From: Centipeda noxia ATCC 43541
GTDB taxonomy: Bacteria; Bacillota; Negativicutes; Selenomonadales; Selenomonadaceae
Reading direction: 5' to 3'
DNA length: 64,000 nucleotides
NCBI RefSeq assembly: GCF_000160555.1
Contig: NZ_GG749283.1
Span: forward strand, 42,402 to 106,401
Made by a program: the position numbers and the translations under genes. Numbering within the stretch: position 1 is the stretch's first letter; each line of letters begins with the position of its first letter. The notes below the pieces were generated by a model. The model saw nothing but the letters and a program-made list of their open reading frames with translations, made no database searches and had not been told where the DNA came from. This document shows, one piece after another, positions 35,303 through 44,312 of the stretch.

Positions 35303-36637
35303 TTATGAACGCAGTGCGAGATTGATCAGGAATGCGATCGAAACCAGATACATGATCCAGCTGACCTTTTTATACTGTCCGGCAAAGAGTTTCATGACCG
35401 TATAGCTGATGAAGCCAAATGCAAACCCATTCGCAATGCTCGATGTGAGCGGCATCATGATGATCGTCAGGAATGCCGGAAGCGCATTCGTAAAGTCCGA
35501 GAAGTCGATCTTGCCCACCTCGGACATGAGCAGCGCACCGACGAGGATCAGCGCGGGCGCTGTCGCAAAGGCGGGCACGAGGCCGATGAGCGGGGCAAAG
35601 AGGAGCGCCGCGAGAAAAAGCACCCCGGCTGCAACGGCGGTGAGGCCTGTCCGTCCTCCGGCAGCAATGCCCGCTGCACTCTCGACATAGGAGGTGACCG
35701 TAGACGTTCCGAACACGGCCGAGACCATCGTGCCGACGGCATCTGTCGTCAGCGCCTTGTCAATGTTTTCGATGTGGCCGTCGGGCTTTACCATCTTCGC
35801 CTTCGTCGTCACGCCGATCAGCGTTCCCATATTGTCGAAAAGTTCAACAACCGTGAACGTAAAGATGATCGAAACGAGACCGTAATGCCATGCCCCCGCA
35901 AGGTCCAACTGCCCAAACGTTTCTCCCATATGCGGAATCGAAGTGCTGATGATGTCCCCGATGCCGTGTGGCGCAGGTGTCATGCCGAGCGCCATTCCAA
36001 GGATTGTCGTTGCAAAGATGCCGATGAGAATTGCGCCGTGAATGTTGCGCGCCATCAGCGCCGCCGTAAAGAGCAGACCAAAGAGAGAGAGCAGCGTCGT
36101 CGGTGCCGTTACATGCCCGAGGGAGACATAGGTCGCAGCGTTTTCAACGATGAGCCCCGTCCCCTTGAGGCCGATGAATGCGATAAAAAGTCCGATGCCG
36201 ACACTGATCGCCAGCTTCAGATCACGCGGCACGGCGTTGATGATCGCCTGCCGAATACCGCCGATGGTCAAAATGAGGAACAATACACCGGAGAAGAACA
36301 CCGCACCAAGCGCCACCGTCCAATGCAGACCAAGGACACCGCAGACATAGTACGCAAAGAATGCGTTCAGCCCCATGCCGGGCGCGAGTGCTACCGGATA
36401 GTTTGCAAAAGTCCCCATCGCAATGGATGCCAGGGCTGCGATCCAGATCGTTGATGCAATCGCAGCCTCTTTTGGAATCCCCGCATCCGCGAGAATGTTC
36501 GGATTAACGAACAAGATGTATGCCATTGCGATAAAGGTCGTCATCCCGGCGAGCAGCTCGGTGCGCAGGGTCGATCCCTTTTCCCGCACTTTGAAGAATC
36601 GTTCGATAAAGGACGGCGGTGTCCCCTGCATCTCCAT
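35303..36637 (-). CDS. NCS2-family purine permease (AzgA-like, adenine/guanine/hypoxanthine)
   Basis: This is a multi-pass membrane transporter that imports purine bases with protons. The 444-residue protein has about 12-14 hydrophobic segments and AzgA-type motifs: TAYILFVNP-like MAYILFVNPNIL, VALAPGMGLNAFFAYYV, and FDNMGTLIGVTTKA, followed by TSTVTSYVESAAGIAAGGRTGL split over the substrate site. The ATG follows AAGGGAG. It lies just downstream of tRNA-Ser and its terminator, with no promoter of its own visible. No purine riboswitch is recognisable upstream. Confidence 0.92.
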   Translation of the reverse strand: MEMQGTPPSFIERFFKVREKGSTLRTELLAGMTTFIAMAYILFVNPNILADAGIPKEAAIASTIWIAALASIAMGTFANYPVALAPGMGLNAFFAYYVCGVLGLHWTVALGAVFFSGVLFLILTIGGIRQAIINAVPRDLKLAISVGIGLFIAFIGLKGTGLIVENAATYVSLGHVTAPTTLLSLFGLLFTAALMARNIHGAILIGIFATTILGMALGMTPAPHGIGDIISTSIPHMGETFGQLDLAGAWHYGLVSIIFTFTVVELFDNMGTLIGVTTKAKMVKPDGHIENIDKALTTDAVGTMVSAVFGTSTVTSYVESAAGIAAGGRTGLTAVAAGVLFLAALLFAPLIGLVPAFATAPALILVGALLMSEVGKIDFSDFTNALPAFLTIIMMPLTSSIANGFAFGFISYTVMKLFAGQYKKVSWIMYLVSIAFLINLALRS

Positions 36638-36657
36638 GTAAACATCTCCCTTAAACT

Positions 36658-36680
36658 AAAAAAACCCGACGCAGGCCAGG
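36658..36680 (-). terminator. Terminator after tRNA-Ser
   Basis: On the minus strand CCTGGC, a CTGC loop and GTCGGG (with G-U pairs) are followed by seven T. It begins nine bases after the tRNA CCA end and 21 bases before the permease ATG. The stem is weak, so partial readthrough is plausible. Confidence 0.62.
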
Positions 36681-36688
36681 TATATAAA

Positions 36689-36779
36689 TGGCGGAGTGGG
36701 AGAGATTCGAACTCTCGCAGCGGTTACCCACTCTAACGATTTAGCAAACCGTCCTCTTCAGCCTCTTGAGTACCACTCC
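36689..36779 (-). tRNA. tRNA-Ser (anticodon GCT)
   Basis: The 91-base minus-strand gene has acceptor stem GGAGTGG/CCACTCC and discriminator G with an encoded CCA. The anticodon loop TTGCTAA sits in stem ACGGT/ATCGT, giving anticodon GCT for AGC/AGU codons. A long variable arm (AGAGTGGGTAACCGCT region) is typical of class II tRNA-Ser, and the T-loop is TTCGAAT. It has its own upstream promoter. It is the only tRNA in the window. Confidence 0.96.
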
Positions 36780-36813
36780 ATATTCACTTCTCGCTTCATC
36801 TGCGACATGTGAT

Positions 36814-36842
36814 ATATTAACAGAACCCATAGGACTTGTCAA
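36814..36842 (-). promoter_or_regulatory. Promoter of tRNA-Ser
   Basis: On the minus strand TTGACA (36842-36837), 17 bases and TAATAT (36819-36814) lie about 35 bases before the tRNA 5' end. This is a strong sigma-A-type promoter, and it may also feed the purine permease by readthrough. Confidence 0.75.
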
Positions 36843-36963
36843 GGCAAAAATCAGGGCAGCCTCGCCGTATTCCTGCATGAGAAGCAGAACCTTTGAATGC
36901 TTTCATACAGATATGCAGGCATTATATAAAAAAAATAACATATTTTTATTGTGTGGAGGTCTT

Positions 36964-36992
36964 TTGACAGATATAATAATAAAAGATATATA
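36964..36992 (+). promoter_or_regulatory. Candidate promoter of the second LysR gene
   Basis: TTGACA (36964-36969), 17 bases and TATATA (36987-36992) precede the ATG at 37017. An overlapping alternative is TTGTGT (36949-36954), 17 bases and TATAAT (36972-36977). The 120 bases to the left are AT-rich and hold no gene. Confidence 0.55.
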
Positions 36993-37016
36993 TAGAGAAA
37001 AGAAAGGACTGAAGCA

Positions 37017-37928
37017 ATGGAACTCGCACAGCTAAAGTATTTTCAGGTGATGGCAAACATACGTCACTTTACGCGCGCCGCGCGTATGCTTGACGTCACG
37101 CAGCCGGCACTGAGCCGCTCTATGTCAAAGCTGGAAAAAGACCTCGACGTCCGACTGTTCAAACGCAGTGACGGAGAAATCGAACTGACACAGGAGGGAG
37201 CGCGCCTTTTGCGTCGTGTTGACCGGATCCTGCGGGAGGTAGAAAGCGCAAAGAGGGAGGCTTCCAATCTTCAGGTCGGTTCATCTACAGAATTTAAGCT
37301 CTCGTTCATTCACTCGCTTGGCAGTTATATACTTCCACATATCCTGCGCGACTTTCAAGCCATTTACCCCGACATCCAGATACATCTGAACCAACAAGAT
37401 TCGACAGCGATGCCGCAGGTGCTTGCCGCAGGAGAAAGCGATCTCTGTCTCTGTTCTGCTCTTCCGATGACAGAGCACAGCGCATGGGCTTATCTTTGGT
37501 CTGAGGAACTCTTTGTCGCAGTTCCCCTCGGGCATCCGTTTGCAGATCGCGTGAGCATCAATCTGCATGAGCTTGAGTATGAATCGTTTATCGCACTGAA
37601 AAACAATTACAGTCTGCGTATTCTTGTCGATCAATTTTTTGATCTTGCAGGCATTCACCCTGAAATCACATTTGAGGGCGGCGATATCTCGACACTCTCC
37701 GGTCTCGTCTCCGCTGGCCTTGGCATCAGTATTTTGCCGAAGCCCACCGGTTTCGAACATCCTGAACTTCGCTATATCCCCATCTCATTCCCTCTTTGCA
37801 AGCGTGCGCTCGGTGTCGCTTGGAACACGCAGAGGCAGCTGCCTCCCGCCGCCGTCAATTTCCAGCAATTTCTGATTCGGCGATTCGATGACGTGTCGGA
37901 AAAATCTTTCGTCGAACAACCTGCGTAA
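37017..37928 (+). CDS. LysR-family transcriptional regulator, target unknown
   Basis: This 303-residue protein has an N-terminal winged helix-turn-helix (MELAQLKYFQVMANIRHFTR, then AARMLDVTQPALSRSMSKLE) and an effector-binding domain from about residue 90. That domain carries FKLSFIHSLGSYILPHILRDF and the GLVSAGLGISILPKP loop common to LysR proteins. An AAAGGA site precedes the ATG. It is monocistronic with a strong terminator and is divergent from tRNA-Ser and the permease. No clear target gene adjoins it, so it may act at a distance or on the permease. Confidence 0.88.
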   Translation: MELAQLKYFQVMANIRHFTRAARMLDVTQPALSRSMSKLEKDLDVRLFKRSDGEIELTQEGARLLRRVDRILREVESAKREASNLQVGSSTEFKLSFIHSLGSYILPHILRDFQAIYPDIQIHLNQQDSTAMPQVLAAGESDLCLCSALPMTEHSAWAYLWSEELFVAVPLGHPFADRVSINLHELEYESFIALKNNYSLRILVDQFFDLAGIHPEITFEGGDISTLSGLVSAGLGISILPKPTGFEHPELRYIPISFPLCKRALGVAWNTQRQLPPAAVNFQQFLIRRFDDVSEKSFVEQPA

Positions 37929-37934
37929 CATGAA

Positions 37935-37972
37935 AAAGCATCGTGAAGAATCTTCACGATGCTTTCTTTTTA
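37935..37972. terminator. Bidirectional terminator between lysR and flgD
   Basis: A 15-bp perfect stem, AAAGCATCGTGAAGA with its complement, has almost no loop. CTTTTTATT follows on the plus strand and TTTTTC on the minus strand. It starts seven bases after the lysR stop and ends about 10 bases before the flgD stop. Confidence 0.88.
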
Positions 37973-37981
37973 TTAATTTAT

Positions 37982-38506
37982 TCAGGGAGTCCCTGCGGTG
38001 AGCCGTCCAATACGAACGACCTTTGAGATCTGGACCTGATGCGTCTTTCCGCCCACGTCCGCAATGATGCTCGGAGTACCATCCGTAATGCTGACGCCGA
38101 TGACTTTTCCCTCGAAGCTCTGCTTGGACAATTGTCCGTCCTCGCCTTTGGTCTCCGTGATCCACTGCACAGGCTGACCAATCATCGAGCTGAGCTGCCC
38201 AATGAGAACGGAAGAATTGATATTGTCTACGATCTTCGAGACTTCCGAAAGCCCCTTGGATACGTTGGTCATCTGCTCAAGTGCCGAGAACTGTGCCAGC
38301 TGCGAGAGATACTCGCTGTTGTCCTGGGGATCCAGCGGGTCCTGATATTTCATCTGTGTGACGAGCAGCTGGAGAAATGCATCTTTCCCGAGTGCATCAT
38401 TTCTCTTGTTTGCTGCATTCGCCTGGTTCTGTGCAGCCTCATACTCAGAGAGTTTCTGCACAACGCCGCCGACGTTGATCGTATTCAGTGGGTTTGAACT
38501 TGCCAC
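37982..38506 (-). CDS. flgD: Flagellar hook assembly (hook-capping) protein FlgD
   Basis: FlgD caps the growing flagellar hook and guides subunit addition. The 174-residue product has the N-terminal signature LGKDAFLQLLVTQMKYQDPL, then QDNSEYLSQLAQFSALEQM, diagnostic of FlgD. A short C-terminal domain includes VGKVIGV-like GKVIGVSITDG. It is shorter than enterobacterial FlgD, as is usual in Firmicutes. A GGAGGAGAT site precedes the ATG. It follows fliK by 22 bases and ends at a shared terminator, so it is the last gene of its transcript. Confidence 0.93.
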   Translation of the reverse strand: MASSNPLNTINVGGVVQKLSEYEAAQNQANAANKRNDALGKDAFLQLLVTQMKYQDPLDPQDNSEYLSQLAQFSALEQMTNVSKGLSEVSKIVDNINSSVLIGQLSSMIGQPVQWITETKGEDGQLSKQSFEGKVIGVSITDGTPSIIADVGGKTHQVQISKVVRIGRLTAGTP

Positions 38507-38528
38507 GATATCTCCTCCTCAAATCGCT

Positions 38529-40196
38529 CTAGACGCGATAATCAACGCCATCTGCACCGGCAGCGCTGCCGGCTTCCTGTGCCGCGACAGGGGAAAGGCC
38601 CTCGATATCATCGAGGTAATCATCCGCATCTCCGCGTGCATAGGTCTGCGTTTCCCTACGGCTGCCGCCGCTTTGCTGCCATGCTCCCTGCCCTTGTCCC
38701 TGCGGCATCTGTCCGTCTGCGAGACCGGTATAGACACCTACGCGATCCACCTTGATCCCCTGATTGCTCAGTTCCTGCCGAAGCTGGACAAGTGAATTCT
38801 CAATCACATTGCGGACATGCGCATTGTCGCTGTGGAAAGATGCCTGTACGGCACCGTCTGACCCAACTGCTACGCGGAGCGTGAGTTCACCGAGATGTTC
38901 CGGCTTCAAGCGGATAACCATCTGGGTATCGGTCAACGTACGCAAGAGACGTGCCTGTTCCACAATCTGACGCGGAATCTCATAGTCCGGCTGCGGTCTC
39001 GTTTGCGGTTCCTGCACAGGCTCTGAGGAAATGATCTCCTGTGTCTGAGCAGGTCCTGCTCCGCTCTGCGCGGCAATCGGCTGCGCGGCCTGCGGGGCTG
39101 TCTCCCATGTGCGCACCGCAATCTCAAAGGGTGCGGCAGCAGAACGCGTCTGCTGTGCCCCGTTCTGCATTGGCTGCTGTTCCTGCTTGGTACCTTCGTC
39201 TGCTGCTTCACGCTGCATATTGTCGTGGCGCATGGTGCGCTGTGCGAGTACATCAAGCGGATTTGTTCCATCCGCAGTCTCACCTGTTATGAGATTCTCT
39301 CCGACAAGCTCCGCCGCAGACTTGCCCTGCGCGGGCATAGATTCTGCCTGCGCCAATGCTTCTGGTATCACTGCATGCGCTTCGGCAGACACTTTCAACG
39401 GCTGTCTGACACCTGCCTGCTGCAGCACACTCTCTGCAGGGACTTTAACATCCGCGGCAGGTATATTTTCCACGACCGGTGCCGTATCGGTATTCAGCAC
39501 TGCACGAAGCTGTGCAGTCGATGCCGGATCAAGCGCGGTAAGGCGCAGAACCGCCCCAGACTCGGCTGACTGCAAAAGGGACTCATCCCCTGTCGCCCCC
39601 TCTGTGACAAGAGGCTCACCCGAAAGTGCCAAGAGGAAATTCCGGCTCTTTTGCCCCTCTTCCGGCATTTGCTGCAGAAGGTTTTGTACCGCGGTCTGCA
39701 GCTTCGTATCGCCAAGCTGCTCTGCTGTCAATTCATAGCGTTCGAGGATATCGGCGAGCGCTGCGTCTAGTCGTTCGTTGGTATCCGCAAGTGCCGCATC
39801 CGTATTCAGCAGCGCTGCAAACGCTGCGGTCGCAGTATTCGGAAGTACCGCCGCATCTGCAGATTCGGATGTCGGCGATTTTGTCTGCATTGGTTTTTCA
39901 TCGACAATTTTCGGTGTCTTTGCCGGCAGATTCTGCGTGTCCTGCGAAGACGCATTGATATCCGCCTCCGGCACATCTGTGTTTTTCACTGACTTCACAG
40001 CGCCGTCACGTGTTTGTGCCTTTGCCGCATCTGCATTCAGTCCCTTTTGCAGCGCGCCAAATGTATCGCTGAACGAATTCTTCCCTGAGGTTGTCTGCGC
40101 ATGATTCCCCGCGGATACTGGGCGCACCTTCGGCGCTCCGGCTCCAACAGAGGTCCCATCTGCTGTCGATACAGCCATGAGATTACCAGCATTCAT
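38529..40196 (-). CDS. fliK: Flagellar hook-length control protein FliK
   Basis: FliK measures hook length and switches export specificity. The 555-residue protein has a long low-complexity Ala/Gln/Thr/Glu-rich region (about 1-420) acting as the ruler. It ends in a compact C-terminal Flg_hook domain: TQMVIRLKPEHLGELTLRV, then GAVQASFHSDNAHVRNVIEN and LRQELSNQGIKVDRVGVYTG. The tail is Gly/Gln-rich. A GAGGTGA site precedes the ATG. Only flgD accompanies it here; the remaining flagellar genes are outside the window. Confidence 0.9.
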   Translation of the reverse strand: MNAGNLMAVSTADGTSVGAGAPKVRPVSAGNHAQTTSGKNSFSDTFGALQKGLNADAAKAQTRDGAVKSVKNTDVPEADINASSQDTQNLPAKTPKIVDEKPMQTKSPTSESADAAVLPNTATAAFAALLNTDAALADTNERLDAALADILERYELTAEQLGDTKLQTAVQNLLQQMPEEGQKSRNFLLALSGEPLVTEGATGDESLLQSAESGAVLRLTALDPASTAQLRAVLNTDTAPVVENIPAADVKVPAESVLQQAGVRQPLKVSAEAHAVIPEALAQAESMPAQGKSAAELVGENLITGETADGTNPLDVLAQRTMRHDNMQREAADEGTKQEQQPMQNGAQQTRSAAAPFEIAVRTWETAPQAAQPIAAQSGAGPAQTQEIISSEPVQEPQTRPQPDYEIPRQIVEQARLLRTLTDTQMVIRLKPEHLGELTLRVAVGSDGAVQASFHSDNAHVRNVIENSLVQLRQELSNQGIKVDRVGVYTGLADGQMPQGQGQGAWQQSGGSRRETQTYARGDADDYLDDIEGLSPVAAQEAGSAAGADGVDYRV

Positions 40197-40245
40197 CTAC
40201 ACATCACCTCTTCTAGTTTGTTTATCGAAACGAATTCATTTTTTC

Positions 40246-41622
40246 TTAAACTTTTTTTGGCATAGCGCATTTCAACGCGTCGCCAATAGTTTCCGCGCCA
40301 AAGAGCTCCATATCGCTGAACTTTCCCTGAAGCTGACGATAGTTTTTCATGGGCAGGAGAGCACTGTGAAAGCCGAGGCGTCTTGCCTCGGAAATGCGCA
40401 GCTCTGCCTGCGAGACGGCACGCACCTCCCCGGAGAGCCCGACCTCGCCGCACACGACCATATGCGGACGCGGCAGCCGTCCCGCAAAACTCGATGCCAT
40501 TGCAACGCTGAGCGCAAGATCCGCCGCAGGCTCATCGAGGCGAATACCGCCCGCAACCTTTACGTAGACGTCGGCAGCGCCAATCGGCAGCTTAACCCGC
40601 TTCTCCAAGACAGCAAGGAGCAGCTGGATCCGCTTTACGTCGACGGAATCTGCTGTACGGCGCGGCGGCTGATACGGCGTCGGCGCGACAAGCGCCTGCA
40701 CCTCGACGAGCAGCGGCCGAGTCCCCTCTACGGTCGGTACAATGATTGAGCCGCTCTCCATCGCCCGCTCCGAGAGAAAGAGCTTCGATGCATCCGGCAC
40801 ATCGACGAGACCAATGTCACGCATCTCAAAGAGCCCGAGCTCATTCGTACTGCCAAAACGGTTCTTGACAGCGCGCAGCACGCGGTACTCAGCATTGCGC
40901 TCGCCCTCGAAATAGAGTACGGTGTCCACGATATGCTCGAGAACGCGCGGTCCCGCGAGACTTCCGTCCTTCGTCACGTGGCCAATGACAAAAACGGCAA
41001 TCCCCGCTGTCTTTGCCACACGCATCAGTTCCATAGCGCATTCCCGTACCTGTGAGACGCTGCCGGGCGCGCTCTCGATGTCAGGGCGATACATCGTCTG
41101 GATAGAGTCGATGATGAAGAGTTCCGGCTGCTCATGTTCGACGTGGGCACAGATCGCGTCGAGATTCGTCTCGCTGACGACGAGTAAATCATCTGCGATT
41201 GCCTGCAGCCGATCCGCACGCATGCGGATCTGGCGGGCACTTTCCTCCCCTGTCACATAGAGAACGCGGCGGCCTGCACGCGCGATATCCGCCGAGACAC
41301 GCAATGTCAAACTGGACTTGCCGACGCCCGGATCGCCCACAATGAGGACCATTGACCCTGGGATCACACCGCCGCCAAGCACGCGGTCCAACTCGCCGGA
41401 TCCTGTCGAAAAACGCGGCAGATCCTCTGCCGTAATGCTTCCAATGGACTGCGGCGGTTCCGTCTGCAGAGAACCAACGCCCCTGAGCTTTTCTGCGTCG
41501 AACGAGACAAATTCCTCTGTCATAGAATTCCACGCGCCGCAGCCGGGACATTTTCCCATCCACTTCGGGGTATCGTAACCGCAGTTTTGGCAGACATACG
41601 CCGTCTTTTTCTTCTTTGCCAT
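40246..41622 (-). CDS. radA: DNA repair protein RadA
   Basis: RadA (Sms) promotes branch migration in recombination and repair. The 458-residue protein has a zinc finger (C11, C14, C25, C28 in VCQNCGYDTPKWMGKCPGC) and a RecA-like core with Walker A GDPGVGKSS. It then has the RadA-specific KNRFGSTNELG motif and a C-terminal Lon-like domain. The ATG at 41622 follows GGGAG. It lies downstream of clpC in the same orientation, as in many Firmicutes, but a terminator separates them. Confidence 0.96.
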   Translation of the reverse strand: MAKKKKTAYVCQNCGYDTPKWMGKCPGCGAWNSMTEEFVSFDAEKLRGVGSLQTEPPQSIGSITAEDLPRFSTGSGELDRVLGGGVIPGSMVLIVGDPGVGKSSLTLRVSADIARAGRRVLYVTGEESARQIRMRADRLQAIADDLLVVSETNLDAICAHVEHEQPELFIIDSIQTMYRPDIESAPGSVSQVRECAMELMRVAKTAGIAVFVIGHVTKDGSLAGPRVLEHIVDTVLYFEGERNAEYRVLRAVKNRFGSTNELGLFEMRDIGLVDVPDASKLFLSERAMESGSIIVPTVEGTRPLLVEVQALVAPTPYQPPRRTADSVDVKRIQLLLAVLEKRVKLPIGAADVYVKVAGGIRLDEPAADLALSVAMASSFAGRLPRPHMVVCGEVGLSGEVRAVSQAELRISEARRLGFHSALLPMKNYRQLQGKFSDMELFGAETIGDALKCAMPKKV

Positions 41623-41640
41623 AAAAACTCCCACAACGAA

Positions 41641-41665
41641 AAGGGACTGCCTATTACAGTCCCTT
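41641..41665 (-). terminator. Hairpin terminator upstream of radA
   Basis: On the minus strand AAGGGACTG, a seven-base loop and CAGTCCCTT lead into TTTTCG. It begins 10 bases after a small frame that follows clpC. The T-tract is short, so readthrough into radA is likely. Confidence 0.65.
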
Positions 41666-41674
41666 CATATTTCG

Positions 41675-41806
41675 CTATTTCAGCAGGCGCACACCCGAGC
41701 GCACAAGCCAGCAGAGCGACCATCCCAGATTGAGGAAAAAATTCTCCATGCGCGCACGACGCTTTGCCGGTGCAAGAACATTGCACCCATGCTGCTCATA
41801 CCTCAT
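41675..41806 (-). CDS. Possible 43-residue membrane-associated microprotein after clpC
   Basis: A frame beginning [19 protein letters not shown] starts 11 bases inside the end of clpC and stops 10 bases before a terminator. The second half (FFLNLGWSLCWLVRSGVRLL) is hydrophobic to amphipathic, following a basic stretch, and could insert into the membrane. The ribosome-binding site is poor (GCAGG). Its exact fit between the clpC stop and the terminator is the main support. An internal start at Met20 would give a 24-residue peptide. It could be chance. Confidence 0.35.
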   Translation of the reverse strand: MRYEQHGCNVLAPAKRRARMENFFLNLGWSLCWLVRSGVRLLK

Positions 41807-44300
41807 GATAGGACGCCTGCTTATCACTCTTGACACGCTTATTGCGGCGCGTGTCCTTCTTGACAAAGTCGAGTCCGTCCCCGGCCTTGCGCACGGAGAT
41901 GACATCTCCGGCCGCGAAGTCCCGCGCGAGGATCCGCTCTGCGAGCGCATCTTCGATGTTTTTCTGAATGGCACGACGGAGCGGACGCGCGCCAAGCTTA
42001 ACGTCTGTTCCCTTTGAGATGAGTACGCGCTTCGCCGAAGGACTGACCTCGATGTTGATCTCCTGCTCCGCGAGGCGTTTCTTTACGTCGCGCAGGAGGA
42101 TGTCCACGATCTTTGTGAGCTCCGGCTCACCGAGCGCATTGAATACGATCATATCGTCTACGCGATTGAGGAACTCCGGTCGGAAGAGTTTCTTTACCTC
42201 CTCCATAACCCGCTTCTTCGCACGCTCCTCATCCGTCCCCATCGCCTGCTGCCCGATCGAAAAGCCGATCGAGCCAGTCGTGGAACGCAGATGATTTGCA
42301 CCTGCATTCGAGGTCATGATGATAATCGTATTGCGGAAATCCGTAACGGTTCCCTGACCATCCGTCAAGCGGCCGTCTTCGAGCACCTGCAGAAGCATAT
42401 GGAATACATCCGGATGTGCTTTCTCCACCTCGTCAAAGAGTATGATTGAGAACGGTTTCTTGCGGACGGCATCGGTGAGCTGACCGCCTTCCTCATATCC
42501 GACATAGCCCGGAGGAGCGCCGACGAGCCGTGCCGTCGTATGCTTCTCCATATATTCGGACATATCAAAGCGTATGATCGCTTCCTCCGAACCGAACACG
42601 CTCTCTGCGAGTGCCCGTGCAAGCTCCGTCTTACCCACCCCGGTAGCGCCGAGAAAAAGGAAGGAGCCGATGGGGCGGCGCGGATCTTTCACACCGGCAC
42701 GCGCACGCCGCACCGCCTTAGAGACGGCACGCACGGCCTCATCCTGTCCGATGACGCGGCGTCCGATATGTTTTTCAAGCGCCAGGAGACGATCAGATTC
42801 CTTTGCCGCGATGCGCTGTACGGGAATGCCCGTCCACTGCGCCACGACATCCGCAATATCATCCTCCGTAACAAGAATCTCAGCCCGTTGGTCTTCGCCG
42901 CGACGCGACTCCTCCAGCCGTGCGCGCAGCTCCTGCTCACGATCGCGCAGGCGTGCCGCCTCCTCATAGTCCTGTCCGCTGATTGCGGCATCTTTTTCTT
43001 TTACGGTTTCCGCTATCTCCGTGCGCAGTTCAGTGAGGCGATCGGTTCCGCCAATATTCTTCATGCGTACGCGCGAGGCCGCCTCATCCATGAGGTCGAT
43101 CGCCTTATCGGGCAGGAAACGATCTGTGATATAGCGCTTTGAAAGACGTACGGCCGCTGCAACGGCGGTATCCTCAATATGTGCATGATGAAATTCCTCA
43201 TATTTTTCACGCAGACCAAAGAGGATCTGCTCCGCACTTTTCTCGCTCGGTTCCTCCACCATAACGGTCTGGAAGCGTCGTGCGAGCGCACTGTCTTTAG
43301 CAAAGTGCTTCTTATATTCACTGAGCGTTGTCGCACCGATGATCTGCATCTCTCCGCGCGCAAGGGCGGGCTTTAAAATATTTGCCGCATCAAGCGAGCC
43401 CTCTGCACCACCCGCACGGATAAGCGTATGAATCTCGTCAATGAAGAGAATGATGTTTTTCGCTTTGATCACATCATCCACAACATTTTTAAGGCGTTCT
43501 TCGAACTCACCGCGGTATTTCGTGCCTGCGACAAGCGCCGTCATCGACAGCGTGACGACGCGTTTATCCTCAAGCAGGAAAGGCACCTCGCCGGCTGCAA
43601 TACGCTGCGCAAGCCCTTCGGCGACAGCGGTCTTTCCGACGCCCGCCTCGCCGAGGAGAATTGGATTGTTCTTCGTACGGCGCGCGAGGATCTGAATAAC
43701 GCGGTCAATCTCTGCATCGCGGTCAATGACAGGATCAAGCCCCCCTGTACGCGCGGCCTCGATCAGATCGCGCCCGAATTTTTTGATTGAGGCGGGAAGG
43801 CCGCTGCGTTCACCCTTTCCCTTCTTTTTTCGGGCTGTCTTTTCCTTGGGCTCTTCCTCCGCCTCGCTCATGCGCTCGAGTACTTCGCTCTGCACCTCTT
43901 CAACGTCGACATCGAGTTCTTCGATCGTACGGACCGCCGTCCCCTCTGCCTCGGTGAGGAGACTAAGCAAAATATGCTCCGTTGTCACAAAGGAACGCTC
44001 CTCGCGCGCAGCGTCGATCGCTCCCTGCATAACACGCTGAGCGCGCCGCGTATAGTAGGGGGTCTCATCCGGACGAAGGACATCCTGAAACCCGTCCGAG
44101 CTCCGAATCACCTGCTCGGCGCTGTCATAATCCACGCCGAATTTATCCAAGGTCTCCGCTGCAATGGTATCGCGCATATGCAGAATGCCGAGCAGAAGCT
44201 GGCCCGTTCCTATATACCCTTTTCCACGCCGCTGCGCAATGTACTGTGAAAACTCTACGGCTTTAATCGCCGCCTGTGTAAAAAATTGACGGTAGTTCAA
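41796..44300 (-). CDS. clpC: ATP-dependent Clp protease ATPase subunit ClpC
   Basis: ClpC unfolds substrates, including arginine-phosphorylated proteins, for ClpP. The 834-residue protein has an N-terminal repeat domain (1-145, [20 protein letters not shown]). AAA+ domain D1 has Walker [14 protein letters not shown]-type coiled middle segment ([20 protein letters not shown]) follows, then D2 with [17 protein letters not shown] and the ClpP loop region. It follows mcsB by 12 bases in the ctsR-mcsA-mcsB-clpC operon. Confidence 0.97.
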   Translation of the reverse strand: MNYRQFFTQAAIKAVEFSQYIAQRRGKGYIGTGQLLLGILHMRDTIAAETLDKFGVDYDSAEQVIRSSDGFQDVLRPDETPYYTRRAQRVMQGAIDAAREERSFVTTEHILLSLLTEAEGTAVRTIEELDVDVEEVQSEVLERMSEAEEEPKEKTARKKKGKGERSGLPASIKKFGRDLIEAARTGGLDPVIDRDAEIDRVIQILARRTKNNPILLGEAGVGKTAVAEGLAQRIAAGEVPFLLEDKRVVTLSMTALVAGTKYRGEFEERLKNVVDDVIKAKNIILFIDEIHTLIRAGGAEGSLDAANILKPALARGEMQIIGATTLSEYKKHFAKDSALARRFQTVMVEEPSEKSAEQILFGLREKYEEFHHAHIEDTAVAAAVRLSKRYITDRFLPDKAIDLMDEAASRVRMKNIGGTDRLTELRTEIAETVKEKDAAISGQDYEEAARLRDREQELRARLEESRRGEDQRAEILVTEDDIADVVAQWTGIPVQRIAAKESDRLLALEKHIGRRVIGQDEAVRAVSKAVRRARAGVKDPRRPIGSFLFLGATGVGKTELARALAESVFGSEEAIIRFDMSEYMEKHTTARLVGAPPGYVGYEEGGQLTDAVRKKPFSIILFDEVEKAHPDVFHMLLQVLEDGRLTDGQGTVTDFRNTIIIMTSNAGANHLRSTTGSIGFSIGQQAMGTDEERAKKRVMEEVKKLFRPEFLNRVDDMIVFNALGEPELTKIVDILLRDVKKRLAEQEINIEVSPSAKRVLISKGTDVKLGARPLRRAIQKNIEDALAERILARDFAAGDVISVRKAGDGLDFVKKDTRRNKRVKSDKQASYHEV

Positions 44301-44312
44301 TCTGTCCCCTCC

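Noticed and set aside
35303..36700. Purine riboswitch before the NCS2 permease
   Set aside because: The gap between tRNA-Ser and the permease is too short to hold an aptamer.
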